From assembly GCA_946886255.1 (NCBI GenBank), contig CAMPIG010000066.1, positions 1 through 15,090 of the forward strand: a stretch of 15,090 bases of DNA, given 5' to 3'. A program made the position numbers and the translations under genes. Positions 13,721 through 15,090 of this stretch are shown piece by piece. Under the pieces are notes generated by a model. It was not told the origin of the DNA. It searched no databases and worked only from the letters and a program-made list of their open reading frames with translations. Numbering within the stretch: the stretch's first letter is position 1; the number at the start of each line of letters is the position of its first letter. This DNA comes from an uncultured Cellvibrio sp. (GTDB taxonomy: Bacteria > Pseudomonadota > Gammaproteobacteria > Pseudomonadales > Cellvibrionaceae).

Positions 13721-15028
13721 TTAACAACCCAGGTTGTTGCCCGGTGTTCCTCCCAATATCTGAATAAAACTTTGATACGAGTTGATCCGGCTTTGCACTT
13801 GACCTGGATTACCGCCGTTGCATTCCAACGAACCATTGATGGTGCGAATGGTTTCGCCGAAGCCGTAACCGCCGGTGATGGATGAGTGAGCCGGACGGTA
13901 ACCAGCACCGCTTTGCGTCATCCAGAACCAGAGCGCGGTGCGCCATGCAGTCGTCGCGTTTTGTGAAACCTGATCAGGGTTAGCCCACAAATCCAGGCCG
14001 AGCGCTTGACCAGCGGTACAGTAGTTATAGTTCCAACTCAATTGGATTGGACCACGACCATAGTAGCGTTTGCCAGGTGCACAAACGCCGCAGGGTGTTG
14101 CACCACCGGAACAGTACTCACCCTGAGCAATCTCGTTGATATATACCAGACCGCCCGTTTCGTGAGAGAAGTTCGCCAGTGCTGCAGCGGCTTCACGTTT
14201 TCTCACCTGAATATCGCCGGTATTGGCAAATGCCGGGAAAGTGCTCGCAGCAGCAACCAGACCACTGTAGGTGTAGAACGAGTTGCGGTTCGGGAACATT
14301 TGATTGAATTGCGCTTCGCTCACGACCGCTGCAAAACCACTACCACCCGTCGATGACGACGAGCTGGAATTGTTGCCGCCCGAACAAGACGCGACCGGCT
14401 CCCAGAACCATGTACTGATCGTTGGATCGTAACCGGGGTTGTCGTGCTCTGCCATGAAATAGGAACCATTGAAGACCACCACATTACCAGCGTAATAATT
14501 GGTACCGGCTGACCACTGCGGGCAAGAACCGCCGTTGTTGCCGCTGGAGCTGGATGAACTGGAACTGTTGCCGCCCGGACAGGATGCAACCGGCTCCCAA
14601 AACCAGGTGCTCACGACAGGATCGTATCCCGGGTTAGCATTCTTCGCACGGTAATAAGCGTTGTTGTAACGCACCACAACACCGACATCGTAGTAAGTGC
14701 CAGCAGTCCAGTTCGCACAAGAACCACCATTATTATTGCCAGAAGAAGAGCTGGATGAACTGGACGGTCCACCTGTACTGCCGCAAGCACCAAGACTGCT
14801 CCAGGCGTTATCCCAGGCCCAACCGGCACCCGGCGCATAGGGACCACCCACGCTGCACCAGCCACCGACGGTACATTGATAAGCAACACCGAGATTTTGC
14901 ACAATACTGCCATTGTTGTAACTGGCACCATCAGAATACTGTGCCACACCGGAACAGTTATACGCATAAACGTGACCAGCAAATAGCATAGTCGCCAGTA
15001 ACCCTAGGGCTTTTTTTATATTCATCAT
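13721..15028 (-). CDS. GH19 chitinase with three chitin-binding modules
   Basis: Secreted enzyme predicted to hydrolyse chitin. The 435-aa protein has a Sec signal (residues 1-22, cut near VYA). Three modules follow: a first Cys/Trp-rich one (24-82), then two CBM5/12-type modules (about 104-150 and 169-215), each with WxAGTxY, a Val-rich strand, NPGYDP and STWFWEPVASC. Ser runs separate them. The GH19 domain (about 232-435) shows the catalytic acid Glu290 in FSHETGG and probable base Glu299 in YINE. The RYYGRGPIQLSWNYNY segment (321-336) is characteristic of GH19. The C-terminal part is typical of bacterial GH19 enzymes of the plant class IV type. Modules 2 and 3 are tandem copies. AAGGA lies 7 bases before the first of two adjacent ATG codons; that one is used. 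The Cellvibrio relative of such an enzyme has been called chi19A, but identity is not shown here. Confidence 0.95.
   Translation of the reverse strand: MMNIKKALGLLATMLFAGHVYAYNCSGVAQYSDGASYNNGSIVQNLGVAYQCTVGGWCSVGGPYAPGAGWAWDNAWSSLGACGSTGGPSSSSSSSSGNNNGGSCANWTAGTYYDVGVVVRYNNAYYRAKNANPGYDPVVSTWFWEPVASCPGGNSSSSSSSSGNNGGSCPQWSAGTNYYAGNVVVFNGSYFMAEHDNPGYDPTISTWFWEPVASCSGGNNSSSSSSTGGSGFAAVVSEAQFNQMFPNRNSFYTYSGLVAAASTFPAFANTGDIQVRKREAAAALANFSHETGGLVYINEIAQGEYCSGGATPCGVCAPGKRYYGRGPIQLSWNYNYCTAGQALGLDLWANPDQVSQNATTAWRTALWFWMTQSGAGYRPAHSSITGGYGFGETIRTINGSLECNGGNPGQVQSRINSYQSFIQILGGTPGNNLGC
14384..14719 (-). repeat. Tandem duplication encoding chitin-binding modules 2 and 3
   Basis: The two coding copies (14579-14719 and 14384-14524) are offset by 195 bases. 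Their products share NPGYDP-[VT]-[VI]-STWFWEPVASC and the Cys-Trp-Ala-Gly-Thr-Tyr pattern in the same order. The protein is more alike than the DNA, so the duplication is not very recent. A Ser/Gly/Asn linker is part of the repeated unit. Confidence 0.75.
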
Positions 15029-15044
15029 CTTTTAATCCTTCGTA

Positions 15045-15068
15045 TTTTCCCGTCTGCGCGGGAGAAAA
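15045..15068 (-). other. Imperfect hairpin upstream of the chitinase gene
   Basis: TTTTCCCG (15045-15052) can pair with CGGGAGAAAA (15059-15068) if AG bulges out. It starts 17 bases before the start codon, so it would fall in the leader RNA or promoter. It may affect expression or be chance. Confidence 0.25.
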
Positions 15069-15090
15069 GTTGAATCAATTGTGAATCGCA

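Noticed and set aside
14611..14982. Long open frame on the - strand in another frame of the chitinase
   Set aside because: It overlaps the chitinase, whose modules and catalytic residues are clear. The alternative product is low-complexity Val/Thr-rich text caused by the Ser/Gly/Asn codons.

Overview
The window looks like chromosome of a polysaccharide-degrading gammaproteobacterium, most likely Cellvibrio or a close relative in Cellvibrionaceae. The clues are secreted or lipid-anchored carbohydrate-active proteins with long poly-serine linkers (a GH5 cellulase, a GH19 chitinase and a broken Ser-rich lipoprotein), a PEP-CTERM protein, and moderate GC. The genus is inferred from style; nothing in the window names it.

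Layout. 1-217 (-): start of a secreted protein cut by the window edge. 453-1520 (-): membrane diguanylate cyclase. 1749-2863 (+): an orphan 99-aa protein, a 72-aa two-helix membrane protein and a YCII-family protein. 2984-3685 (+): PEP-CTERM surface protein, closed by a strong bidirectional terminator. 3742-7364 (-): a decayed lipoprotein gene, probably of the DUF4832 glycosidase-like family, split into two halves by a block of about 2.4 kb (about 4357-6784). The block carries an intact GH5 cellulase lipoprotein gene with its own promoter, palindromic operator candidate and terminator, plus a scrap resembling a TonB-dependent receptor. 7561-9431 (+): Vgb-like beta-propeller and voltage-gated K+ channel, probably co-transcribed. 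9531-10700 (+): second membrane diguanylate cyclase, with a TTG start. 10733-12262 (+): CvpA-family protein with a DP-repeat tail, then a uracil-DNA-glycosylase-superfamily protein with a GTG start. 12400-13623 (+): lytic murein transglycosylase. 13721-15028 (-): chitinase with three chitin-binding modules and a GH19 domain, convergent with the transglycosylase and sharing a bidirectional terminator.

Together: the secreted enzymes attack cellulose (GH5) and chitin (GH19). The transglycosylase and the CvpA-like, channel and cyclase genes are envelope and signalling functions. Apart from Vgb/channel and perhaps CvpA/glycosylase, the genes look independently transcribed. No RNA genes, CRISPR arrays, transposases or integrases were seen.

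The most interesting part is 3742-7364. The two halves of one dead gene appear to meet at the same Trp-Ser-Ile-Ser point on either side of the cellulase block, which suggests capture of a self-contained cellulase unit into an older carbohydrate-related gene. Second is a perfect 9-1-9 palindrome lying over the predicted -35 box of the cellulase promoter. Family assignments come from recognised motifs, not from a database search.
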